From a virus, in the IMG/VR virus record IMGVR_UViG_3300043468_001414, positions 1-64,000 of that record: a stretch of 64,000 nucleotides of DNA. One strand, 5' to 3'. A model generated the notes under the pieces. The model worked only from the letters and a program-made list of their open reading frames with translations, was not told the DNA's origin and made no database searches. This document shows positions 1 to 6,061 of the stretch, one piece after another; the first letter of the stretch is position 1, and each line of letters opens with the position of its first letter. The position numbers were made by a program, and so were the translations under genes.

Positions 1-126
1 GGATTCGCCGTGACATATTCGCGACTCATTCCCTTTCAATTAACAAGGGGATTCGCCGTGACATATTCGCGACTCATTCCCTTTCAATTAACAAGGGGAT
101 TCGCCGTGACATATTCGCGACTCATT
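1..126. repeat. 48-bp tandem repeat array, left end cut by window
   Basis: Two full copies (1-48 and 49-96) and a 30-base partial copy (97-126) of a 48-bp unit are identical, with no variable spacers. The array runs off the left edge, so its true copy number is unknown. The unit length is a multiple of three and stays open in one frame, but there is no convincing start signal and the frame soon leaves the repeat, so I do not call it a gene. Being next to an AT-rich palindrome, it could be an iteron-like replication or control region. Its function is inferred only. Confidence 0.85.
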
Positions 127-164
127 CAGGCGAGATCAGGAGCAACTATTTTCCCGAGATATAC

Positions 165-182
165 ATACTTATACATAAGTAT
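165..182. promoter_or_regulatory. Perfect AT-rich palindrome (8-bp arms)
   Basis: ATACTTAT and ATAAGTAT are separated by AC, inside a very AT-rich stretch (about 141-190) that contrasts with its GC-richer surroundings. There is no T-run, so it is not a terminator. A dimeric repressor operator or a DNA-unwinding element beside the 48-bp repeats would both fit. Confidence 0.4.
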
Positions 183-210
183 ATATATCCGTCGATTTCA
201 AATGTGTGAG

Positions 211-263
211 GGGGCCGTCCATCTGGAATTGGTGAAAGGGGCCGTCCGTCTCTTGTCGGTGAA
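211..263. repeat. Imperfect 27-bp direct repeat
   Basis: The 10-mer GGGGCCGTCC occurs at 211-220 and 238-247, with partly similar flanks (GGAATTGGTGAA and CTTGTCGGTGAA). It lies between the AT-rich palindrome and the first gene. Role unknown; possibly part of the same control region. Confidence 0.4.
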
Positions 264-287
264 TGGTTGACCATTTCGCGGAATGGC

Positions 288-530
288 ATGAGCAATGATT
301 GGATCGAGATTTACCGCGACTACACGCCTGTGGAGTTGGATGCGGAGATCACGAAATTGAAGCAGGAAGCCACGCTCTACACCGCCCAAAACATTGGGGA
401 CAAGGGATACCAGAAGTCTTTGGAAATGGTGCAGAACCGGCTCCATGCCGCCATCCGTGTGCGGAGCGAGCGGCGGGTGGTCGGCGGGCAAAACCCTTCT
501 TGGGGTGTCCCCGACTTTTCGGGGATGTAG
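288..530 (+). CDS. Small hypothetical phage protein (80 aa)
   Basis: The start is ATG 288, chosen because GTTGAC (266-271) lies 16 nt upstream; the TTG at 267 belongs to that motif. The first 55 residues look alpha-helical (DAEITKLKQEA, then SLEMVQNRLHAAIRVRSERR) and the last 15 look disordered. Size and position ahead of the portal are reminiscent of small helical gpW-like head-tail joining proteins, but I see no diagnostic motif. It is followed after 16 bp by the next small gene. Confidence 0.6.
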   Translation: MSNDWIEIYRDYTPVELDAEITKLKQEATLYTAQNIGDKGYQKSLEMVQNRLHAAIRVRSERRVVGGQNPSWGVPDFSGM

Positions 531-546
531 GTTGGGGAGGCGTGGC

Positions 547-738
547 ATGAGGTGGTCGGAAAAACATCGCGCGACAGGGCGGGAAGTTTTCTTTCAAGAG
601 CTTCGTAAGAAATTCAAGCGTCCCGCGCCGCCTGCCATCGAAGAGCGCGTGGAGTCGAAGCCAGAGCCAAAAGTCCGACAGATGGGGCTGGCGGAATATA
701 TCCAGGCAAACAAGGCGCCGTCCGTGGCGCATTTATAG
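547..738 (+). CDS. Small basic hypothetical protein (63 aa)
   Basis: Starts at ATG 547 behind a purine-rich GGGGAGG. It is rich in Arg, Lys and Pro (RKKFKRPAPPAIEERVE) and ends just before the inverted repeat at 740-778. Not recognised. The good ribosome site and tight packing with its neighbours support a real gene. Confidence 0.45.
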   Translation: MRWSEKHRATGREVFFQELRKKFKRPAPPAIEERVESKPEPKVRQMGLAEYIQANKAPSVAHL

Positions 739-739
739 T

Positions 740-778
740 AAGTTTAGCAAGTTTAGCTAAACCGCGATAAACTTGCTA
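740..778. promoter_or_regulatory. Operator-like repeats: 11-bp inverted repeat plus direct repeats
   Basis: TAGCAAGTTTA (745-755) and TAAACTTGCTA (768-778) form perfect 11-bp arms around a 12-nt loop. AAGTTTAGC also occurs twice in direct orientation (740-748, 750-758). No T-run follows. Three half-sites of one sequence ahead of the exonuclease gene suggest a binding site for a dimeric regulator. Confidence 0.5.
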
Positions 779-813
779 TAAGGTCGGCCCGTTGACCCGT
801 CCGTAAAGGGGCG

Positions 814-1374
814 ATGAAGACTCGAATGGTCGTGGTGGATACGGAGACGGGGGGCTTGCGGGCGGATCGCCATGCGTTGCTCTCGATTGCGGCGGTGGAT
901 TCCTTGGGGGGTGATGCCTTTCATTCCTTGATCCGCCCCTCGGCGGATTGGCTGGTGGATGAGGAGGCTCTTAAGGTGAATGGGTTGTCGTTGGATTTTT
1001 TGCGGGATGCGGGTCGGGCGGAGTCGGTGGTGATGCAGGAATTTGTGATCTGGATGCAGGCGCGCAAGGGGGCGCTTTTTGCAGGGGCGAATCCGGCGTT
1101 TGATGCGGCATTTTTGGAAGCGGCGGGGAAGCGGTGCGGGGTCGCATGGCACGCGGGCCGTTCGCTCGACCTCCGCGCGGCGGCGTGGCTGGCCTACGAG
1201 ACGCAGGGGCTGGAGCTTCAAGTGGACAAGGAGGGGAATCCCAAGCTGTCGCTGGATAGCATCGCGGGGGCGTTGGGTTTGAGCCGTTCGGGGGATAAGC
1301 ATGATGCGCTGGAGGATGCCTTGCTGACGATGGCGTGCTTTAAGATGCTGTGCATGGACGGGGTGAAGGCATGA
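814..1374 (+). CDS. DEDDh 3'-5' exonuclease (DnaQ-like)
   Basis: A 186-residue protein with the RNase T/DnaQ exonuclease motifs: Exo I DTETGG (D9, E11), Exo II NPAFD (D97) and Exo III HDALED (H163, D168). These are the metal-binding residues of the DEDDh class, which removes nucleotides from 3' ends. The length fits a stand-alone exonuclease domain, so it may act in proofreading, recombination or host DNA turnover. GTTGAC at 791-796 precedes ATG 814 by 17 nt. Its stop overlaps the ATG of the RNA ligase gene (ATGA at 1371-1374), so the two are probably translationally coupled. Confidence 0.85.
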   Translation: MKTRMVVVDTETGGLRADRHALLSIAAVDSLGGDAFHSLIRPSADWLVDEEALKVNGLSLDFLRDAGRAESVVMQEFVIWMQARKGALFAGANPAFDAAFLEAAGKRCGVAWHAGRSLDLRAAAWLAYETQGLELQVDKEGNPKLSLDSIAGALGLSRSGDKHDALEDALLTMACFKMLCMDGVKA

Positions 1375-2012
1375 GCGAGTTCCAAGAATTCCCCAAAATG
1401 GCTCGCCTTTCGCGCGAGATGATCGTGACGGAGAAGATCGATGGCACGAATGCCCAGGTGTTTATCGCTGGTCTTGGCACGAGTTTCCCACCCGCCTTTG
1501 TGATTGCCGAGGGAGCTTGCGACGGGAATCCAGCGGTGATGCTGGCGGGGTCGCGCTCGCGGTATCTCACGCCGGAGAATGACAATTTCGGTTTCGCGGC
1601 GTGGGTGAGGGATCACGCGCAGGAGCTTTTCGGGCTGGGGGTTGGCAGGCATTTCGGGGAATGGTGGGGGAGCGGCATTCAGCGGAATTACGGCCAGAAG
1701 CGGAAGCGGTGGAGCCTTTTCAATGTCTCGCGCTGGTGCTTGCGCGGGCAGGAACCGCAGCGCATTCCTTCCGCAGATCCCCGCGTCGAGAAATACCAAG
1801 AGGTATTGCCCGAGTGTTGCGATCTGGTGCCGGTGCTGCATCGGGGGGTGTTTTCGACTCTGCAATGCGAATTGGCGCTGGACGAGTTGCGGATGGGGGG
1901 CAGTAAGGCCGCGCCAGGGTTTATGAATCCCGAAGGCATCGTCGTTTTTCATGTGGCGGGGAATGTGGGATTCAAAAAAACCCTCGGCAATGACGGGGCT
2001 AAATCGGTATGA
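1371..2012 (+). CDS. RNA ligase, Rnl2-like nucleotidyltransferase
   Basis: 213 residues. Motif I is EKIDGTN with the probable adenylated lysine K22. GEWWGSGIQRNYG in mid-protein resembles the motif III region. Motif IV is PEGIVVFH (E188) and motif V is GFKKTL (K202/K203). These are the nucleotidyltransferase motifs of ATP-dependent RNA ligases, which reseal 3'-OH/5'-PO4 ends. In other phages such enzymes repair tRNA nicked by host anticodon nucleases, which is plausible here because the phage carries a tRNA gene. ATG 1371 overlaps the exonuclease stop; an earlier in-frame start is unlikely. Its own stop overlaps the next ATG (2009). Confidence 0.8.
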   Translation: MSEFQEFPKMARLSREMIVTEKIDGTNAQVFIAGLGTSFPPAFVIAEGACDGNPAVMLAGSRSRYLTPENDNFGFAAWVRDHAQELFGLGVGRHFGEWWGSGIQRNYGQKRKRWSLFNVSRWCLRGQEPQRIPSADPRVEKYQEVLPECCDLVPVLHRGVFSTLQCELALDELRMGGSKAAPGFMNPEGIVVFHVAGNVGFKKTLGNDGAKSV

Positions 2013-2188
2013 AAGAGGCTAAGCCCGAGTATCCTAACTGGGTCTGTATGGAGTGCGGCCTCAAGCATGGGCGGCGCGCTCCAGGGGTGGCTACTTGGCA
2101 TGAGGAGGAATGTGATGTGTGCGGGCGGAAAGCCTCGGTGACTGAGCCGAGGGATTTCGGACATTTCCCGCGCTGGGGGGATGAGTGA
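2009..2188 (+). CDS. Zinc-ribbon phage protein (59 aa)
   Basis: A 59-residue protein with two CxxC pairs, CMEC at 13-16 and CDVC at 35-38, spaced like a rubredoxin-type zinc ribbon. TEPRDFG near the C-terminus is typical of a widespread uncharacterised family of small phage proteins. ATG 2009 overlaps the ligase stop (ATGA). It probably binds one zinc ion; partner and function are unknown. Confidence 0.75.
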   Translation: MKEAKPEYPNWVCMECGLKHGRRAPGVATWHEEECDVCGRKASVTEPRDFGHFPRWGDE

Positions 2189-2211
2189 GGTTGACCCTTC
2201 CCTTTAAGGAT

Positions 2212-2367
2212 ATGAAGATCAATAAATCTCAAATCAGACAGATGTATTGGGAGTGGGTGCAAGAGAATGTCGAGGATTATCGTTGGACTACCTATATGAA
2301 CCCGCCCGATATTGTGGATATTATTTGCGACCTCGTTGAGAAGGCAACCTCCGAAACAGCGGAGTGA
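2212..2367 (+). CDS. Small hypothetical protein (51 aa)
   Basis: ATG 2212 is chosen over earlier in-frame starts because GTTGAC (2190-2195) sits 16 nt upstream. The product is aromatic- and acid-rich (MYWEWVQENVEDYRW), probably helical, with no known motif. Its stop overlaps the GTG of the next gene (GTGA), placing it in a coupled chain of small early-type proteins. Confidence 0.55.
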   Translation: MKINKSQIRQMYWEWVQENVEDYRWTTYMNPPDIVDIICDLVEKATSETAE

Positions 2368-2561
2368 TTCACGAATTTCGTAATCCCCTGCCGGTTGTGA
2401 CTCCTGTGGGGGGTGGGTATGCGATTTATGTGCGGGATGGGGGCACTTGGGAAAATGATGTGTGGGCCGTGGCTATGGAAGAAGGCGGGCAGGTGCGACA
2501 TTTTCGGAGCGATCAGATCCGAGTCCACGCAAATGCCACCTTCGATATTTCCAAGGAATGA
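2364..2561 (+). CDS. Small phage protein, beta-rich (65 aa)
   Basis: Starts with GTG 2364, overlapping the previous stop, and ends overlapping ATG 2558. The order NPLPVVTP, YAIYVRDGG, NDVWAVAMEEGG, RHFRSDQI matches a small uncharacterised protein family I recall from many tailed phages, probably one compact beta fold. Function unknown. Confidence 0.6.
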   Translation: MIHEFRNPLPVVTPVGGGYAIYVRDGGTWENDVWAVAMEEGGQVRHFRSDQIRVHANATFDISKE

Positions 2562-2875
2562 ATTGCCCTGTCTGTGGCAAGGCGACAAGGGTGGTGGATA
2601 GTCGATCCCTTGAGGGCGAAGTCAAGCGCCGTCGAAAATGTCCTAAAGGCCATCTCTCCTACACGATGCAGGCTCCCGAGTATTTCGTGGCGGGCCGTGC
2701 GGCGGGCAGGCCCAAAGCGGCAGAAAAAAAACTCCCCAAGCCCAGGAAGAAGATCAAACCGAAGAAGGCCGCTCCCCTCCCCTACCCGCCTGCGATGAAA
2801 GAATGGGGGCTTGCCGTCACCAAGGACTCCCCGCTGTGGCTCAAGAGCATCGCCATGAAGCTGGACGAGCGTTGA
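2558..2875 (+). CDS. NrdR-like zinc-ribbon protein with basic tail
   Basis: 105 residues. The N-terminus (MNCPVCGKATRVVDSR...EGEVKRRRKC) follows the zinc-ribbon head of NrdR-type regulators: CPVC, then VVDSRS, then RRRKC and GH. The C-terminal half is Lys/Pro-rich and lacks the ATP-cone of NrdR, so it is not a true NrdR. It probably binds nucleic acid through the ribbon. ATG 2558 overlaps the previous stop; its own stop TGA is embedded in the GTTGAC motif ahead of the portal gene. Confidence 0.65.
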   Translation: MNCPVCGKATRVVDSRSLEGEVKRRRKCPKGHLSYTMQAPEYFVAGRAAGRPKAAEKKLPKPRKKIKPKKAAPLPYPPAMKEWGLAVTKDSPLWLKSIAMKLDER

Positions 2876-2893
2876 CCGCCCCGCAATGAGCGT

Positions 2894-4618
2894 ATGAACT
2901 TTCTGGATCGCGCGGTTTCGTTTCTCAATCCCCAAGCAGGCGTTCAGCGGGCGTTTGCGCGGGAGAAGCTCAAGGCGTTTGGCTATGATGCGGCGCATCC
3001 TGGCACGGCGCGTGGCGGAAGTGGGGGTAGAAACAAAAATGCCTCGTCCGAGACTTGGCGGATGCAGCGGGATCGGGTGATCTTGATGTGGGATGCGCGG
3101 GATGTGGTGCGGAACTTTGCTCTCCTGCGTGGCATCGTGGCTCGCATCGTGCAGTATGTGGCGGATACCGTGCAGTATGTGTCGCAGACGGGGGATGAGG
3201 AAATCGACTCCCTTTACCAAGACTTCTTCCATCAATGGTGCGAGCGGGCCGACATCACGGGGCGTCACCGGCTCGGCGATCTGGTGAATATGATGGTGTG
3301 GGCGATGATCGTGGATGGCGATCACGGCTGGCATATTGTCTCGGTGGATGAGGATGGCAAGCAAGTGCCTAAAATTCAACCGATCGAAGCGGATCGAATC
3401 GGCGACCCGAACAACCCGATTGCCCCCGGCGAGGAGAGCAATATCGGCGGGATTTTAGTCGATCCTGTGGGCCGCCCGTTGAGCTACAAAATCTTCAAGC
3501 GCGACCGCCGCACGGCGATGTATTCGTTTGACCGCGAGATTCCTGCCGATCAGTTCATTCATATCTTTGACCCTCAAAGAGTGGATCAGTATCGCGGCGT
3601 CACAGCCTTGGCTACGGCGATTGCGCCCGCCCGCGACCTCTACGAGATTTACCAATTTGAAAAAACCGCCGCGAAGTGGCAAGCGGGCTATGCGGGATTC
3701 CTCAAGACGCCCGATCCGACTCGGGGCGATGGCGGCGTGAGTGCGTGGAATGGCACGACCATGGGAAGCAAGTCACAGACGAACATGGGCTTAATGGAAG
3801 TGGCCCCAGGGAAAATCCAAAAGCTCGCGGCAGGCGAAGACATCACTTTTGCGCCCGGCACGAATCGTCCAGGCGGGGCGTTCATGGCGCTGGTGCAGGT
3901 GTTGGTTCGCGAAATTTCGAGCGGGCTGAATATGCCCTACGGCTTCCTTTACGACATGACGGCTTTCAGCGGTCACACAGGGCGCATCGAGATCGCTCAG
4001 GCCATGCGCGGCATCCGCCGCCTGCAAAAGCTCGTCGGCGAGCGGGCGTTGAATCCCGTCCGTGATGCGGTGCTGGGCTATGGGATCGGAATTGGCGAGT
4101 TGCCGCCGCACCCTCAATGGCGCAATGGGCGGTGGGGCTTTGGGCGTTCGCTCACAGGGGACTACGGCCACGATACCACGGCAAATTTGCAGATGCTCCA
4201 AAGCGGGCTCGTCACCGCCTCGGATTTGATTTCCGAGACAGGACAGAGCTTCGAGGAGATAGTGCGCCGCAGCGCCAGCGAGGTGGCCTATATGCAGCGA
4301 GTCGCCACCGAGACAGGTGTGCCGATCGAACTCTTTAATCAACGCATCCCGAATCCGACCCAAGCCCTTGCCGCTATGGCCGAGCCGCCACAGCCGCCGC
4401 CGCCTGGCCTCGTTCCGCAGGGGCTGGATGTGAAGCCGCTCTTGGAGCTTCTGAAAAATGTGGGCGAAGGAATATTGGATCGCGAAAGCGCGATTATCAA
4501 TCTGATGAACCTGTATGGCGTGGAGCGCAATGCGGCGGAGAAGATGATCCCCGATGGGCCGGTGCAGAAGAAGGGATTGACCACGGAGGACACGGAGAAC
4601 ACGGAGGGGAAAAAATGA
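2894..4618 (+). CDS. Portal protein, lambda gpB-like family
   Basis: 574 residues. The middle of the protein (IEADRIGDP, VDPVGRPLSYKIFKRDR, ADQFIHIFDPQRVDQYRG, TAAKWQAGYAGF) matches the lambda-type portal family (Phage_portal_2). Portals form the dodecameric ring at the capsid vertex through which DNA is packed and ejected. GTTGAC (2871-2876) lies 17 nt before ATG 2894, and the previous stop is inside that motif. The C-terminal tail reads TTEDTENTEG and comes from a short 9-bp repeat (4581-4607), unlike a normal portal end. The stop overlaps ATG 4615. No terminase precedes it in this window. Confidence 0.9.
   Translation: MNFLDRAVSFLNPQAGVQRAFAREKLKAFGYDAAHPGTARGGSGGRNKNASSETWRMQRDRVILMWDARDVVRNFALLRGIVARIVQYVADTVQYVSQTGDEEIDSLYQDFFHQWCERADITGRHRLGDLVNMMVWAMIVDGDHGWHIVSVDEDGKQVPKIQPIEADRIGDPNNPIAPGEESNIGGILVDPVGRPLSYKIFKRDRRTAMYSFDREIPADQFIHIFDPQRVDQYRGVTALATAIAPARDLYEIYQFEKTAAKWQAGYAGFLKTPDPTRGDGGVSAWNGTTMGSKSQTNMGLMEVAPGKIQKLAAGEDITFAPGTNRPGGAFMALVQVLVREISSGLNMPYGFLYDMTAFSGHTGRIEIAQAMRGIRRLQKLVGERALNPVRDAVLGYGIGIGELPPHPQWRNGRWGFGRSLTGDYGHDTTANLQMLQSGLVTASDLISETGQSFEEIVRRSASEVAYMQRVATETGVPIELFNQRIPNPTQALAAMAEPPQPPPPGLVPQGLDVKPLLELLKNVGEGILDRESAIINLMNLYGVERNAAEKMIPDGPVQKKGLTTEDTENTEGKK
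4581..4607. repeat. Three 9-bp ACACGGAGR units in the portal 3' end
   Basis: CCACGGAGG, ACACGGAGA and ACACGGAGG run in tandem and are read as TTEDTENTE. The string resembles dispersed intergenic repeats found in several bacterial phyla that give spurious TTEDTENTE peptides. Its presence in frame at the end of a conserved structural gene suggests the portal tail captured a host-type repeat. Confidence 0.55.
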
Positions 4619-5472
4619 AGGAGTTGGCGCGGGGAGATTTTGCGATTCCGGCGCTTGGGAAGTTGCTGAAGGATCGTTCGTTTCTGGAGCAGTTTGCGAC
4701 CGGCAAGCGCGGGCCGAAGTTGGGGGATTTGAGGGCTTTTCGCTGGGGGCGGGTGGGGAAAAACCCAGTTTTTGCGCCGCAGGTAAGTTGGATTGGAACC
4801 GAATCTGTTATTCCCGCGATGAAGCAAAGCGGATTCGATATTCGCGCTGGCGGGAATCGCCAAGAAGCCCGCAATCACATCGCCAAAATGCTCCGCACGG
4901 GGCGTGCGGGCGGGGATGTGTATGAGCATATAGGCCGTTTTTTCTCCGTCAAGCTGCGCTTGCGCGAATTGGCGCGTGGTGACTATGCGATACCGGCGTT
5001 GGGGAAGATGCTCAAGGATCGTTCGTTTTTGGAGCAGTTTCTGACAGGCAAGCGCGGGCCGAAGATGGGGGATTTGTCTGTTGGGAAGATCTACCCAGGG
5101 GGTATGATTTCTGCGAGAAGACCTCCTAAAAAATCAGATTTCCAAATTGCAGGATGGACTAAGGGGCAGATGCTGGGCACTGAGCCGGTGGGGCCGCAGA
5201 ATGCCCGATGGAGAGATGCCCTTATCGAAGAAAGAATTCGCGGGAGAAAAGAAAACTTCAAAAAAAATAGGAGTTCCCTATCTGATGTTGCCAGGAATGT
5301 GCCGTTTCCTCTGGGTCTCACTGCCGAGGAGGCCGCTTGGGCTCAATCTGCTCGAACTGCTGCTCGAAATAATGCTGCCAAGATGTTGCGCAAGGGGCGG
5401 GCTGGCGGCGATGTGTATGAGGACATAGACCGCAAGTTTTTCGCTGTTGACCGCACGCCCTTCGGGGAATGA
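4615..5472 (+). CDS. Internally duplicated LRELA-motif protein
   Basis: 285 residues made of two tandem repeats. ELARGD..IPALGK.LKDRSFLEQF..GKRGPK.GDL occurs at 2-39 and 118-154, and ARN..AKMLR.GRAGGDVYE occurs at 85-104 and 250-269. The second copy is preceded by FSVKLRLREL (110-119), the recurrent peptide of this region; at the very N-terminus the peptide is reduced to MKELA. It is basic, without membrane segments. ATG 4615 overlaps the portal stop. I infer an internal virion protein or a morphogenesis factor because the same peptide marks its neighbours. Function unknown. Confidence 0.65.
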   Translation: MKELARGDFAIPALGKLLKDRSFLEQFATGKRGPKLGDLRAFRWGRVGKNPVFAPQVSWIGTESVIPAMKQSGFDIRAGGNRQEARNHIAKMLRTGRAGGDVYEHIGRFFSVKLRLRELARGDYAIPALGKMLKDRSFLEQFLTGKRGPKMGDLSVGKIYPGGMISARRPPKKSDFQIAGWTKGQMLGTEPVGPQNARWRDALIEERIRGRKENFKKNRSSLSDVARNVPFPLGLTAEEAAWAQSARTAARNNAAKMLRKGRAGGDVYEDIDRKFFAVDRTPFGE

Positions 5473-5732
5473 AGAAAAAGCGTTCTCGCCCCAGTCTGGC
5501 AGGTAAAACTTCTTTGAGAGGCACGGGCTGCCTCTCGGCTAATCAAGCCAAGCAATTCAAGGTGCATCAATCTTCGGAATGGAGGGAGATGAAGTGGGGG
5601 GAGCGTCTCAAGCTCGAAATGGAGCGCGCGGAGGCTTATTTCTGGCGGCAAACAGCAGATCGCCGACAGATTCAAAAAAATTATCTCGCGGCAAAAATTT
5701 GGAAAAGTGGATTTAATTATGGAAAAGCATAA
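5469..5732 (+). CDS. Small basic hypothetical protein (87 aa)
   Basis: ATG 5469 overlaps the previous stop (ATGA). The protein is strongly basic and helical in its second half (EWREMKWGERLKLEMERAEAYF). Its 3' end overlaps the next gene by 14 bp in another frame. Not recognised; the chained start makes it a likely real member of the head operon. Confidence 0.5.
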   Translation: MKKKRSRPSLAGKTSLRGTGCLSANQAKQFKVHQSSEWREMKWGERLKLEMERAEAYFWRQTADRRQIQKNYLAAKIWKSGFNYGKA

Positions 5733-6057
5733 ACAAACCCTGCGCGAGCTGGCGGCTCGCAGTGAACGACTCGTAGAATTTAAAGATCCGCGCCTTGAAC
5801 GCGCGGGCGTTTCGGGATTTAATCAACCCAAGCGCACTCCGAACCATCCTACAAAATCTCATGTAGTCGTGGCGAAGTCCGGCGATCAAGTGAAGACGAT
5901 CCGGTTCGGACAGCAAGGAGTCTCGGGCAGTCCGCGCAAAAAAGGCGAGTCCGATTCCTATCGCAAGCGGCGGGAGTCCTTCAAGGCGCGCCATGCGAAG
6001 AACATCGCCAAGGGTAAGATGAGCGCGGCGTATTGGGCAGACAATGTGAAATGGTGA
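5719..6057 (+). CDS. LRELA-motif protein with basic C-terminal phage domain
   Basis: 112 residues from ATG 5719 (GTG 5707 is possible). Residues 8-21 are LRELAARSERLVEF, a near-consensus copy of the recurrent peptide, placed like an N-terminal targeting signal. The rest is basic. The end, with RKRRESFKARHAKNI and KGKMSAAYWADNVKW, matches an uncharacterised family I recall from phage structural regions. The likely reading is a small virion protein carrying the peptide as a tag. Confidence 0.65.
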   Translation: MEKHKQTLRELAARSERLVEFKDPRLERAGVSGFNQPKRTPNHPTKSHVVVAKSGDQVKTIRFGQQGVSGSPRKKGESDSYRKRRESFKARHAKNIAKGKMSAAYWADNVKW

Positions 6058-6061
6058 TCCT

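Noticed and set aside
1-126. CRISPR array
   Set aside because: The 48-bp units are identical end to end with no variable spacers, and no cas genes are seen.
10-270. 86-residue ORF over the tandem repeats
   Set aside because: It is produced by repeat length being a multiple of three; no ribosome site and no continuation as a protein domain.
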